The notes: a model not told the origin generated them from the letters alone. DNA of 64,000 nucleotides from Nonomuraea rhodomycinica (GCF_013363995.1 NZ_JABWGO010000006.1:165481-229480), one strand, 5' to 3'. Positions 1 through 10,432 are shown, counted from the first letter of the stretch. Translations and numbers: made by a program.

Positions 1-3000
1 TAGGTTTGGCTGTGGAGGTGGAGCATGATCCGTCCGTGCCGGGTCAGGGTAGTGGGCTGATCTGGTCTGACTATTCGTCGACGACCTACATCTCGGGCAC
101 CAGGTTGACTTCCGGGCTGGTGTCGAGCGGTTCTCTCCGAGACGGTTGGTTGATCCGTTGGCGGGTGCGTGGTCTTACTGCCAGCAACGCCGTCAAGGGT
201 CCCTGGTCCGAATGGCTGTCGGGAAGAGTCGACATCAGCAAGCCCTCGGTGTCGGCGTCAACGGCGCTCGGGACGCTGAGTTCGGGCGTGTGGGTCTTTT
301 CGAGCGATAGGCCGTGGTTCTCGGCGGTGGTTTCCGATCCGGAGCGGCGTGCGGTTGGTTTGGCTGTGGAGGTGGAGCATGATCCGTCCGTGCCGGGTCA
401 GGGTAGTGGGCTGATCTGGTCTGACTATTCGTCGACGACCTACATCTCGGGCACCAGGTTGACTTCCGGGCTGGTGTCGAGCGGTTCTCTCCGAGACGGT
501 TGGTTGATCCGTTGGCGGGTGCGTGGTCTTACTGCCAGCAACGCCGTCAAGGGTCCCTGGTCCGAATGGCAGGCAGGCAAGGTTGACGTCAGCAAGCCCG
601 CTGTTTCCTCCCCTACAGCCCTGGGCACCTTGAGTTCCGGCCTTTGGACCTTTTCGAGCGATAGGCCGTGGTTCTCGGCGGTGGTTTCCGATCCGGAGGG
701 CCGTGGGGTTGGTTTGGCTGTGGAGGTGGAGCATGATCCGTCCGTGCCGGGTCAGGGTAGTGGGCTGATCTGGTCTGACTATTCGTCCACGACCTACACC
801 TCGGGCACCAGGTTGACCTCCGGGCTGGTGTCGAGCGGTTCTCTCCGAGACGGTTGGTTGATCCGCTGGCGGGTGCGTGGTCTTACTGCCAACAACGCCG
901 TCAAGGGGCCCTGGTCCGAATGGCAAATCGGCAAGGTGGAGGCGAACAAACCCGCCGGCACAGGGCTGGGCGCCGTTCCTGCCACGCAGGCGGCGGGCCT
1001 GTGGACCGTCTCCTCGTTGGCGCCCTGGCTCTACACAAAGGTGATCGATCCCGCTGGCGCCGCCTCCTACTTGGCTGCGGAGATCGAGCATGATCCATCA
1101 TTGCCCAGCCAGGGGACCGGGTTGATCTGGGCTGGCAGGGGCACGACCTCGTACGCCTCGGGCTCGAACGCCTGGGTGCAGGTACCCGCGGAGAAGCTGA
1201 ACGATGGCTGGAGGATCCGCTGGCGCGTACGCGGTGTCACCATCAGCGGCACCGAGGGTGCATGGTCCGAGTGGCAGTCCGCGATGGTGGATCTCAAGAA
1301 GCCGACGGTCGACGGGTTGGGGGTAACCCCGGGTACAGAGGGACCTGGCCAGTGGATGTTGTCCTCTGTCACCCCATGGGTGTTCGCGAAGGTCACTGAC
1401 CCGGAGAACCGCGTTTCCTCACTGAGCGTCGAGTTCGAGCACGACCCGTCCGTGACCGATCAGGGCAGTGGGCTGATCTATGCCGGCACGGGGACGAAGC
1501 CCGCAGCGTCGGGTTCGAACGCCTGGGTGCAGGTCCCGGCCGCGAAGCTGAGCGATGGCTGGCTGGTGCGCTGGCGCGTGCAGGGCATTACGTCATCCGG
1601 TATCAAGGGACCTTGGTCGGAGTGGCAATCTGCGAAGGTGGCTCTGAACAAGCCTTCGGTTGAGGGGCCCGGCCTGAGTCCGGGGATTCGTGGCGCGGCG
1701 TCGTGGACGGCGACAACGCTGACTCCATCGCTCTACGCGAAGGCAACCGACCCGGAGAACCGCGCCTCGTTCCTCAGCATTGAGATGGAACACGACCCGG
1801 CCGTCCCAGACCAGGGCACCGGCCAGATCTACGCGGGCACGGCGACGACCTCCTATACCTCGGGCACGAACGCGTGGATGGAGGTGCCTTCAGGCAAGCT
1901 CTCGGACGGGTGGCTGGTTCGCTGGAGAGTGCGGGCCACCACGACCTCGGGCGCCCATAGCCCGTGGACGGACTGGATCTCCGCCAGAGTAAGCGCCCTT
2001 CCGTTCGAAACCTTCTCTCCGGCCAACAACACCCAGGTCGGCACCCTGACACCCACTCTGTCAGCACATGCACGCCCGCTGAACGAAGCGGAAGTCAAGT
2101 ACTGGTTCCAGGTGTGCGCGGGCACACAGCCGAACTGGACGTGGTGCGAGAGCTCAACGTGGGATAAGTCCGGCACCTGGACCGTCCCGGAGAGGAAGCT
2201 GAAGTGGGGAGAGACCTATTGGTGGTACGCCAAGGCGGCGACCGTCAACAACACCGTCACTTCCTCCTGGCGCACCTTCATCCCCACTCCGGAGCAGGGA
2301 ACGCTCAATTCGCTTCTGGGCTCGGGTACTGACGACCGTGACTTCAACCATGTGTCCGGCAATTACACGAACACGGAGACGGATGCATCGGTAGCTGTGG
2401 CTGGTCCACCGCTGTCCGTGACGCGGACGTACAACAGCCTCGACCCCCGGACGGACGGAGTCTTCGGGGCAGGCTGGTCGACGCGCTGGGACATGCGCGT
2501 CGACCGCGAGACCGAGACGACGAACCTTCTGGTGACCTACCCGAGCGGTGAGCAACTGCGCTTCGCCGCCAAAGGCGACGGCACCTACGCCTCGCCCGCG
2601 GGCACGTTTGCCACACTTGCCAGCCTCCCGGAAGGTGGCTGGCGCTTGATGGACAAGTCCGCCACCTCCTACTGGTTCGACGGCAGCGGGCGACTCACCA
2701 AGATTAGTGACCGTCGTAACCGCACCCAGGATCTGACCTATGGTTCCGACGGCAAGCTTGCCAAGGCGACCGGCACTGGTGGCAGATCCCTGAGCTTCAC
2801 CTGGACCGGCAGCCACGTGACGAGCGTGTCCACCGACCCCGTCAACGGTAGCCCGCTCACCTGGACCTACAGCTACGATGGCGACAAGCTGAGCAAGGTC
2901 TGCGCCCCCAACACCGGTCAGGCTTGCACCACCTACACCTACGCCGATGCCTCGCGCTACCGCAGCATCGTCCTGGACGCTGGCCCCAGCGGCTACTGGC

Positions 3001-6000
3001 GGCTGAACGAGACCGCCACCGCCATCGGAACAAAGACCGCCAACTCGGCGGGCTGGAACATCTCCGCCGACCAGGCCGAGCTCACCGGGACCGCGGCCGA
3101 CCTCACGGCCGCCGTCTCCGGACCCCTCAGCGGTACCCCCGATACCGCGATGCGCTTCAAGGGAACGACTAATTCCACCTACGTGGAGCTACCTCCAGCG
3201 ACCATCAGCGGTCAGGGCGGCAATCTCGCGGTAGAGGCGTGGTTCAAGACCACCGGATCTGGCACTGTGATCGGCTACCAGAATTTCACCGGCACCTTCA
3301 GCGGCGGACCGTCCGCCTTCACCCCCGTCGTGTACGTCGGCACGGACGGCAAGCTGCGCGGCCAGTTCTACACCGGCACCCCCGCACCGATCACCTCAGC
3401 CACCCCCGTCAACGACGGAATCTGGCACCACGTGGTCCTTTCGGGCGCGGAGGACACCCAGGCGCTCTTCCTGGACGGCCAAAGCGTCGGCACGCTCGCC
3501 GGGAAGATCACGCATGTGGACCAGTGGGCAACCCGCATCGGCTCCGGCTACGGCTCCTCCGCGTGGCCGGCCACCACCAGCACCATGGCCGTCTTTCCAT
3601 TCGCGGGCGACATCGATGAGGTCGCCGTGTACGGCAAGCCGCTCGGCGCGAAGGTCGTACAGGCACACTACGCCGCCCGCCTGCCGCAGCCGCAGATGAC
3701 CAAGACCGTTGCCCCCTCGGGCCGCGTAGAGGCGGAAAACGCCTACGCGGCCGACGGAGGACGACTGAATACGCATACTGACGCCAATGGCGGTATCTGG
3801 AAGCTCGCGTCACCGGCCTACGTCAAGGAAACAACCGCCCTTACCGTCTCCATGACCACGGTGACTGACCCAGACGGCGGAACACTCACCTACACTGACG
3901 ACGCCCTACGGGGGTACCGGTCCGTCTCGCAAACCGACCAGCTCGGCAAAGTGACCCGGTACACCTATGACACCGGTGGCTTCCCTGCCAAGGTCATCGA
4001 CCCCAACGGAAACGTGGTCGAGACGGCATTCAACTCCCGCGGCAACATGCTCTCCAAGAGGATGTGCAGGACTGCGGACAACTGCTCCAGTGAGTACTAC
4101 AGCTACTTCCTGAACGTCGATGATCCATTCGACCCGCGAAACGACCTGAAGACCGTGTACCGGGACGGCAGATCGGCCTCAGCGACCGATGAGACGTACA
4201 TGGCCTCGTGGACCCTCAGTCCCTATGGCGAGGAGACCAAGCAGACCACCCCGGTGACTCCGGATTTCCCCGAGGGGCGTTCTACGGCGAAGATTTACAC
4301 CGGAGGCACTGAGCCCGCCGTCGGTGGCGGGCTGACGCCGGCGGGCCTACTGAAGTCGGTCAAGGACTACAAGGGCAACGAGACCATCTACGCCTACACC
4401 GCAGCGGGCGACCTGGCGACCGAGACCAGCCCGACCGGGCTGGTCAAGAAGTATGAGCACGACGCGCTGGGCCGGGTCGTCAAGCAGACCGAAATCTCGC
4501 AGGCGTTCCCGAGCGGGGTCACCACGACCATCGCCTACGACGCACTGGGCAAGGTCACCTCACGTACGGGCTCCGGCGTCAAAAACGAGGTCACCGGGGC
4601 CACGCACACCTTGAGGTGGAGCGGCACCTACGACCCCGACGGCCTGCCACTGACAGAGACACAGGAGGACCTGACGGGCGGCGACATCACGCGGACCGTC
4701 ACATACACCTACGACGCCTACGGCCGGACGGAGACTGTCACCGATCCCGAAGGCGGCGTGCAGCGCTACGCCTACGACCACATGGGACAGAAGACCGACT
4801 TCACCGACGAGCGCGGGACGACCTACCACTACGGCTACACGTCGCGCGGTGAGCTGGTGACAAGCACACTGAAGGGCTGGACGGGCAGTCCCATTACGCC
4901 CGACCCGACGGCGGATGTGGTGCTGACCTCTATCGCCTACGACCCGGCCGGGCGGTTGGCATCACAGACGGATGCCATGGGCCGCACAACCGCGTTCACC
5001 TACTACAACGACAACCTGCCAGCCGAGAAGATCGCAAAGGGAGCGCGGCTGAACGGCTCCACCACACCGCGGGATGTGGTGCTGGAGTCCCTCACATACG
5101 ACGCCGCCGGGCATCTCACCCGCCGTACCAGCGACAACGGCGCGTTACGGGTAGACATGAGCCATGATGCGGCGGGACGCGTGATCTCCCAGGCAGTGGA
5201 TCCCGAACGGCTGAACCGAGTCACCACCGCGGCCTACGACGCTAACGACAACCTGGTCAAGATCAAGCAGAGCGCGGGGGGCACCGACCGCGTCGAGATC
5301 ACCGAGTACGCCTATGACGCCGGTGACCGACCTGTGCGCCAGACCGTGCACAACGATGGTCAGGACCTGGTTTCCACGCTCACCGTAGACGACCGCGGCC
5401 TGGTCACGGCTATGACCGACCCGCGAGGCAACGTCCCGAACGCCGATCCTTCGGCCTACACCACCACTATCCACTACAACGCTGCGGGGCTCGCCACGCA
5501 GATCCAGCTCCCGGCGGTGACGGTGGAGCACGCTGGTGCGGTACCGGCCAACCAGCGGCCGACCACGCGCCTGGGATACAACACCTACGGCGAGCAGACA
5601 CATCAGGTCGACGCCGAAGGCAGAACGCTGACCATGGTGCTGGACCGGATCGGCCGAATGGTCGAGCAGATCCTCCCCGTCTACACCCCGCCCGGCGGCC
5701 AGTCGATCACCCCCAAGTCCACCGCCACTTACGATGCCGCGGGGGACCTCATCAGCTTCAGCAACACCCGAGGGCAGATCACCAAGGCGGTCTATGACGC
5801 CCTCGGCCGCAAAGTCCAGGTCACCACGCCCAAGGCGGGCGTTTGGAACTACGGCTACGACCTCCTCGGCGAGACCCTGTGGCAGACCGACCCCATAGGC
5901 GCCCGCTCGGAGTCCACCTACGACGACCTCGGCCGCCAGATCACGCTGACCACGATCGAGCGCAAACCGTCCCAAGCGGCCTATGTCACGAGCATGGAGT

Positions 6001-9000
6001 ACGACGACGCCGATCGGGTTACCAAGACGATCCGACCGACCGGCGATGCCTCCACGCGCACCTACGACGCCACCGGCGCGCTCACCTCTCAGACTGACGC
6101 GCTGGGCAACACCACCACGTTCGCCTACGATCTTGCAGGGCGACCGGTGAAGACGACTAACCCGCTTGGTAACGCCAGCACTGCGACCTACGACCGAGCC
6201 GGACGCAAAACCCAGACCGAGGAACTCGATGCCCAGGGTACGGTCCTGCGGACCTTGAAGTACGGCTACGACTTCGCCGGCAACCCAACCAGCAAGACCT
6301 CGGCCGAGGGGCACACCACCACCCAAGCGTTCGACGCCGGGAACCGTCTGATCGAACGCAAGGAACCAGTATCGGCCACCGAGACGATCACTACGAGCTT
6401 CGGCTACGACGCGGCGGGCGCGCAGACGCGCTCTACCGATGGGCGAGGAAACGCCACCTTCATCACCTACAACAGCCTGGGCCTGACCGAATCGGTGCTC
6501 GAGCCGAGCACAGTCGCGCATCCAAGCCTGGCTGACCGTACCTGGACGACGCTCTACGACGCGGCCGGCAATCCTGTCACCAGCCTGATCCCCGGCGGAG
6601 TGCGGGTGGACCGGGTCTTCGACGAGCTGAGTCGACTGGTCAAGGAGTCGGGTACCGGTGCGGAGGCGGCGACAGAAGACAAGACATTCGGTTACGACCC
6701 CGTCGGCCGGCTGATTGCGGCGAACGACCTGACCTTCACGCTGAACGACCGAGGCCTGCTGCTGAAGAGCGCAGGTCCAGGCGGAGACCTCAACGTCTAC
6801 GCCTACGACGCCAACAACCGGCTCATCCAGCGCGTGGACGCCGCCGGCGCCTCCACCTTCGCCTGGGACGACGCCGACCGCCTTACCCAGGCGGTGGATC
6901 CCGTCAGCGCCACCACCATCGACTACGGCTACGACAAGGCTAACCGCCTGACCTCAATGGCTTACGGCGCCTCCGGAACTCGTCGCAGCTACACCTACGA
7001 CGCGATGAATCGGCTGACCAAGGACCAACTGACCACGTCGGCCGGCGGGGCTATCGCCTCTCTCGAGTACGGCTACGACCGCGACGGCAACATGACTGCC
7101 AAGACCACCACGGGGACGGCAGGCGCGGGCGCCAACACCTACACCTACGACTGGTCCAACCGGCTCACCTCCTGGACATCGCCTGACGGTACGAAGACCG
7201 AGTACGGCTGGGACGCCGCAGGCAACCGCATCAGGGCCGGTGCCAAGACCTACACCTACGATGAACGCAACCGGCTGACCTCGGGCGACGGCCGCACTTA
7301 CACCTACAGCGCGCGCGGAACCCTGAAAGAGGAGGACGGCGGCGCCGTCCGCATGACCAAGTTCGACGCTTTCGACCGCATGGTGCGCGATGGCGCCGTA
7401 ACCTACGACTACGACGCCCTGGACAGGGTCGAGAGCCGCGCCTCAGGTGACAAGGCTACCCGAATGACCTACGACGGGCTCAGCAACAACCTGGTCGCTG
7501 TGACCGACGCGGGCGGCGCTAGGACGGCTTCCTTCGGACGTGACGCACTGGGCCGCACGCTGGGCATCAGCGACGGCGCGGGCGCCCAACTCGCCTTCTC
7601 TGACCAGCATGGAGACCTGATCGGCACGTTCACCACCGACGGCGCCACGCTGGCCGATTCTGTGGCGTACGACCCGTTCGGTGAAGTGACCACGCGCACG
7701 GGGAACGCGCACACGCTGGGCTATCAGGGCGGCTACACCGATCCGGACTCCGGCAAGATCAACATGGCCGCCCGCTGGTATCAGCCCACCACTGGCAGCT
7801 TCGTCTCCCGTGACACCCTCGCCCAGGCCGCTGACCCGTCTGTTCAGCTCAACCGCTACACCTACGCCAACGCCAACCCACTTACCAACACCGACCCTGA
7901 TGGCCACGCCTCCTGCAAGAAGAAGTGCCAGACGGCCAAGCAGAAGGAATACAACGCCTGCGTGAAGAACGGGTTCAAGGGCAAGGGGTGCGCTGACGAC
8001 AAGAAGATTTACATCGCCCAGAAAGGCTTCAAGAAGGATTGCGTCACTGGCTACCACAGTTTCGAAGAGGAGTCAGCCTGTAAGCAGGGTGCGCAGACGT
8101 ACACCCAATGCCGGTTGAGCGGGAAGAGTGCGAAATCTTGCGAGACCAGGGGCGTCAACACCGCGTGCCGGAACTTTGGCGGTGGCGACAGATGCGACCT
8201 CGCGAACCCCGTCTACGACGCCTGCCGCGCCAACAAGGGCACGAAGCGCAGTGTGTGCGTGGAAGGCAACCAGCAGTACATGCTGTGTGATGAGCTTTAT
8301 CCCGTGCAGCGCGGTCAGAACAACGTTTGCTCGGGAGCGGCCAAGGTCTACGAGGGCTGCCGGTCAGCCAGTCCACAGCCAACCACCAGTAGATGTGCGG
8401 CAGTCCGGGAACTCTACGCACAGTGCGCGTATGATGGCTATTCAGCCCAGGGGAGACATGGATACGACCAGTCGGCCGGTACATGCGGGAAGGTCGCCGG
8501 CGACGCCAGCAAATGCGTGCAGCGGGGTGCGCCGGGAGGCGTGTGCTTCTCTGTGGGCATCATCCACCTCAACTGTCTTATGGAGCCGAAAGCCAAAGCC
8601 GCAGGGTGTAATAACTTGGCGGACTTCTTCTACCACTGTGTCGCTCATCCCAAAGCGAATGGCTGTGGAGACAAGCCAGAACATATATGCGAAGACTTTA
8701 AGGACAGGGTTCAGGGCGACATCAGCAAGGGGAAGCGCTGTTCGGACGTCTACTCTCCCGCGCAGGCATGGCTGAAGCGAAAAGGAAAGCTTATGGAGGA
8801 CCCGGACGCCGATTATAGTGCGCCCTGTGCGGCCATCCCTGTAATCGCCGAATTCGTCAAACCCATACAAGGTGCGGCTGCAATCGCGGAAACCGCCTGC
8901 ACCTATCTTGGTTCCATAATGAATCTGACTAACCAAAAAGAAGCGGAGTCTCTTAACCAGCAATGGAAGGAAACCGTCAAGAATAATCCAGGCCAATGGA

Positions 9001-9098
9001 TCGCGGTGAGATTCCCCAATACCCCGCCATACACCCGCGTTGAGGTTGCGTGGGACTTTGAATCCAAGGTCTACGGACATCAGGGCAGATGGGGGTGA
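1..9098 (+). CDS. RHS/YD-repeat surface protein with cysteine-rich C-terminal tail (5' end outside window)
   Basis: The frame is already open at base 3 inside a repeat, so the N-terminus is missing. In order it shows six modules of about 118 residues (to about nt 1990), each with an EHDPS motif and a WRVRG...WSEW motif; a further beta domain (about 2010-2290); an RHS lead-in with VTRTYNSLDPR; a LamG/concanavalin-like domain (about 2960-3670, YWRLNE to DIDEVAVYG); long YD repeats (about 3700-7650, TYDA.GRL type); and the RHS core ending RYTYANANPLTNTDPDG near nt 7905. RHS shells normally encapsulate or deliver the variable C-terminal tail. Here the tail (7911-9095) matches no toxin I know and carries repeated CX9C motifs. 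Secretion and toxin role are inferred from the family; the signal peptide lies outside the window. The next gene overlaps the stop codon. Family call is secure, tail function unknown. Confidence 0.93.
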   Translation, partial: GLAVEVEHDPSVPGQGSGLIWSDYSSTTYISGTRLTSGLVSSGSLRDGWLIRWRVRGLTASNAVKGPWSEWLSGRVDISKPSVSASTALGTLSSGVWVFSSDRPWFSAVVSDPERRAVGLAVEVEHDPSVPGQGSGLIWSDYSSTTYISGTRLTSGLVSSGSLRDGWLIRWRVRGLTASNAVKGPWSEWQAGKVDVSKPAVSSPTALGTLSSGLWTFSSDRPWFSAVVSDPEGRGVGLAVEVEHDPSVPGQGSGLIWSDYSSTTYTSGTRLTSGLVSSGSLRDGWLIRWRVRGLTANNAVKGPWSEWQIGKVEANKPAGTGLGAVPATQAAGLWTVSSLAPWLYTKVIDPAGAASYLAAEIEHDPSLPSQGTGLIWAGRGTTSYASGSNAWVQVPAEKLNDGWRIRWRVRGVTISGTEGAWSEWQSAMVDLKKPTVDGLGVTPGTEGPGQWMLSSVTPWVFAKVTDPENRVSSLSVEFEHDPSVTDQGSGLIYAGTGTKPAASGSNAWVQVPAAKLSDGWLVRWRVQGITSSGIKGPWSEWQSAKVALNKPSVEGPGLSPGIRGAASWTATTLTPSLYAKATDPENRASFLSIEMEHDPAVPDQGTGQIYAGTATTSYTSGTNAWMEVPSGKLSDGWLVRWRVRATTTSGAHSPWTDWISARVSALPFETFSPANNTQVGTLTPTLSAHARPLNEAEVKYWFQVCAGTQPNWTWCESSTWDKSGTWTVPERKLKWGETYWWYAKAATVNNTVTSSWRTFIPTPEQGTLNSLLGSGTDDRDFNHVSGNYTNTETDASVAVAGPPLSVTRTYNSLDPRTDGVFGAGWSTRWDMRVDRETETTNLLVTYPSGEQLRFAAKGDGTYASPAGTFATLASLPEGGWRLMDKSATSYWFDGSGRLTKISDRRNRTQDLTYGSDGKLAKATGTGGRSLSFTWTGSHVTSVSTDPVNGSPLTWTYSYDGDKLSKVCAPNTGQACTTYTYADASRYRSIVLDAGPSGYWRLNETATAIGTKTANSAGWNISADQAELTGTAADLTAAVSGPLSGTPDTAMRFKGTTNSTYVELPPATISGQGGNLAVEAWFKTTGSGTVIGYQNFTGTFSGGPSAFTPVVYVGTDGKLRGQFYTGTPAPITSATPVNDGIWHHVVLSGAEDTQALFLDGQSVGTLAGKITHVDQWATRIGSGYGSSAWPATTSTMAVFPFAGDIDEVAVYGKPLGAKVVQAHYAARLPQPQMTKTVAPSGRVEAENAYAADGGRLNTHTDANGGIWKLASPAYVKETTALTVSMTTVTDPDGGTLTYTDDALRGYRSVSQTDQLGKVTRYTYDTGGFPAKVIDPNGNVVETAFNSRGNMLSKRMCRTADNCSSEYYSYFLNVDDPFDPRNDLKTVYRDGRSASATDETYMASWTLSPYGEETKQTTPVTPDFPEGRSTAKIYTGGTEPAVGGGLTPAGLLKSVKDYKGNETIYAYTAAGDLATETSPTGLVKKYEHDALGRVVKQTEISQAFPSGVTTTIAYDALGKVTSRTGSGVKNEVTGATHTLRWSGTYDPDGLPLTETQEDLTGGDITRTVTYTYDAYGRTETVTDPEGGVQRYAYDHMGQKTDFTDERGTTYHYGYTSRGELVTSTLKGWTGSPITPDPTADVVLTSIAYDPAGRLASQTDAMGRTTAFTYYNDNLPAEKIAKGARLNGSTTPRDVVLESLTYDAAGHLTRRTSDNGALRVDMSHDAAGRVISQAVDPERLNRVTTAAYDANDNLVKIKQSAGGTDRVEITEYAYDAGDRPVRQTVHNDGQDLVSTLTVDDRGLVTAMTDPRGNVPNADPSAYTTTIHYNAAGLATQIQLPAVTVEHAGAVPANQRPTTRLGYNTYGEQTHQVDAEGRTLTMVLDRIGRMVEQILPVYTPPGGQSITPKSTATYDAAGDLISFSNTRGQITKAVYDALGRKVQVTTPKAGVWNYGYDLLGETLWQTDPIGARSESTYDDLGRQITLTTIERKPSQAAYVTSMEYDDADRVTKTIRPTGDASTRTYDATGALTSQTDALGNTTTFAYDLAGRPVKTTNPLGNASTATYDRAGRKTQTEELDAQGTVLRTLKYGYDFAGNPTSKTSAEGHTTTQAFDAGNRLIERKEPVSATETITTSFGYDAAGAQTRSTDGRGNATFITYNSLGLTESVLEPSTVAHPSLADRTWTTLYDAAGNPVTSLIPGGVRVDRVFDELSRLVKESGTGAEAATEDKTFGYDPVGRLIAANDLTFTLNDRGLLLKSAGPGGDLNVYAYDANNRLIQRVDAAGASTFAWDDADRLTQAVDPVSATTIDYGYDKANRLTSMAYGASGTRRSYTYDAMNRLTKDQLTTSAGGAIASLEYGYDRDGNMTAKTTTGTAGAGANTYTYDWSNRLTSWTSPDGTKTEYGWDAAGNRIRAGAKTYTYDERNRLTSGDGRTYTYSARGTLKEEDGGAVRMTKFDAFDRMVRDGAVTYDYDALDRVESRASGDKATRMTYDGLSNNLVAVTDAGGARTASFGRDALGRTLGISDGAGAQLAFSDQHGDLIGTFTTDGATLADSVAYDPFGEVTTRTGNAHTLGYQGGYTDPDSGKINMAARWYQPTTGSFVSRDTLAQAADPSVQLNRYTYANANPLTNTDPDGHASCKKKCQTAKQKEYNACVKNGFKGKGCADDKKIYIAQKGFKKDCVTGYHSFEEESACKQGAQTYTQCRLSGKSAKSCETRGVNTACRNFGGGDRCDLANPVYDACRANKGTKRSVCVEGNQQYMLCDELYPVQRGQNNVCSGAAKVYEGCRSASPQPTTSRCAAVRELYAQCAYDGYSAQGRHGYDQSAGTCGKVAGDASKCVQRGAPGGVCFSVGIIHLNCLMEPKAKAAGCNNLADFFYHCVAHPKANGCGDKPEHICEDFKDRVQGDISKGKRCSDVYSPAQAWLKRKGKLMEDPDADYSAPCAAIPVIAEFVKPIQGAAAIAETACTYLGSIMNLTNQKEAESLNQQWKETVKNNPGQWIAVRFPNTPPYTRVEVAWDFESKVYGHQGRWG
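3..930 (+). repeat. Tandem 354-bp near-identical coding repeats
   Basis: The same block starts at 3, 357 and 711, giving a period of exactly 354 bp (118 codons). Copies 1 and 2 are almost identical over their first 200 bases or more, and copy 3 differs at only a few positions until about 930. Three more modules downstream (EHDPS motifs near 1090, 1440 and 1790) are clearly diverged. The pattern implies recent duplication or gene conversion at the 5' side, and more copies probably lie left of the window. Because the period is a multiple of three, unequal crossing-over would keep the frame. Confidence 0.9.
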
Positions 9099-10432
9099 CG
9101 GCGATCCCGCGCCCTCGCGCATGGGCGCTCGTTGGCGCCATGGTTGCCCTGATCGCCATCGCAGCCGCGGCCACTGGCATGGCCGTGCACCAGCACCTCA
9201 CCGCGCGGGAGGCCGAGCGTGTTGCCGAGGCTCGCGAATTGGCGCTTCTAGGTGTGGCGTCCCGGGTAACGGAGCCGTATGCGGCCGTCGCCTTAGGCGT
9301 CGCCGCCGTGAGGATCCACGCCGATGACCAGACCCGTACTGCGCTTGTTGACACCATGGTCTCCGAACGCCAAGCAATATTTCGTGGCACCGATATCGTC
9401 GCGGCCATAGCGATAAGCGCTGACGGGCGGACCGCCCTCGTCGCCGACCAAAACCAGGGCGTCGCCCTGTGGACGTTGTCGCCTTCCGGGCGCCCCGACG
9501 GCCGGCTCGATGCGATACGCGCCGGCGTGCTCGAAAGCCAGGGCGGCGAAGTGCGGGCGGTGGCGTTGAGCCTCGACGGGCGCGTCGCATTGGTCAGTGC
9601 TGGCGAGGGCTTCGCGACCCTGTGGAACACGACCGATCGCGAGCACCCCGCAAGACTGGCCACTCTGGAAGGCGGCTCAGTACGCCACGTGGCCCTCAGC
9701 GGCAATGGGAAGACGGCGTTGATCGGGCACGATGACGGGAACGTCGCGGTGTGGGATCTCGCCCAGCCCAGCCGCCCAGTCAGGGTGGCGGCCTTGGCCA
9801 CTCACCGCTCAGTCTTGCGGAGTTTGGGATTGAGCGCCGATGGACGGATCGCAGTGACCGTGAGGGAACGGGCGTCGACGGTGTGGGACTTGTCTGACTT
9901 GGCACGGCCGATCCAGGGTGGTGGGCTGGACACGGCCGACACCGCGTCGGCGGCTGCAGCGCTGACCGCCGACGGCCGCACCGCCCTAGTCGGGAGCGCG
10001 CTGTGGGACGTGAGCAATCCCACGCGCCCTCAGCGCCTCACCTCGCTGCCAGATGTCGAGCACATGGTGGTCAGTGCGGCGCTGACCTCGAATGGCGGCT
10101 TCGCCATGACCGGCGAGGCCGGCGGCAGGACGGTCGTGTGGGATTTGCGGGACCGCGCTCGACCGTCCCGGATAGCCGTACTCAAAGCACCTGTCACCCA
10201 GGTGGACGAGGTCGCGCTGAATGCGGATGGGAACATTGCCCTGATCGGCACTCCTAAGTGGGGGGTCTTCTCCTGGGACCTGACCGGCCTCAGCGGAGAT
10301 CCCTTCCATGACCTGTGCGGAGGCGGCAGGACTGGACTATCGATCACTCGCGCCTGGTGGAGTCACTTCACCAAGAGCAAGCCGTGGCCGGACTCGTTCG
10401 GCGACCGGGACTCGTTCGAACCGTGTGCTTGA
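9089..10432 (+). CDS. Membrane-anchored WD40 beta-propeller protein
   Basis: A protein of 447 residues with one predicted membrane segment near the N-terminus (about residues 11-32, LVGAMVALIAIAAAATG) followed by repeated WD40 blades. Blade signatures recur as VALSxDGRxALV...LWdl and VWDLAQPSRPVRVAAL, in the style common in actinomycete WD40 proteins. The ATG at 9089 overlaps the upstream RHS stop (9096-9098); a GTG at 9095 in the same frame also overlaps it, so translation is probably coupled. WD40 propellers are interaction scaffolds. The tight coupling makes it a candidate partner, anchor or cognate immunity protein for the RHS product, but that is inference from position only. No enzymatic motif is seen. 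Confidence 0.8.
   Translation: MGVTAIPRPRAWALVGAMVALIAIAAAATGMAVHQHLTAREAERVAEARELALLGVASRVTEPYAAVALGVAAVRIHADDQTRTALVDTMVSERQAIFRGTDIVAAIAISADGRTALVADQNQGVALWTLSPSGRPDGRLDAIRAGVLESQGGEVRAVALSLDGRVALVSAGEGFATLWNTTDREHPARLATLEGGSVRHVALSGNGKTALIGHDDGNVAVWDLAQPSRPVRVAALATHRSVLRSLGLSADGRIAVTVRERASTVWDLSDLARPIQGGGLDTADTASAAAALTADGRTALVGSALWDVSNPTRPQRLTSLPDVEHMVVSAALTSNGGFAMTGEAGGRTVVWDLRDRARPSRIAVLKAPVTQVDEVALNADGNIALIGTPKWGVFSWDLTGLSGDPFHDLCGGGRTGLSITRAWWSHFTKSKPWPDSFGDRDSFEPCA

Noticed and set aside
3-930. Direct repeats that could be taken for a CRISPR-like array
   Set aside because: Unit is 354 bp, fully in frame and encodes a protein module; there are no spacers.
5145-6521. Long minus-strand open frame (458 codons) inside the RHS gene
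   Set aside because: Antisense of YD repeats; open frames in the opposite strand are expected at this GC content, and no family signature is present.
8128-8775. Plus-strand frame overlapping the RHS tail
   Set aside because: Out-of-frame shadow; the RHS frame carries the ordered CX9C motifs.
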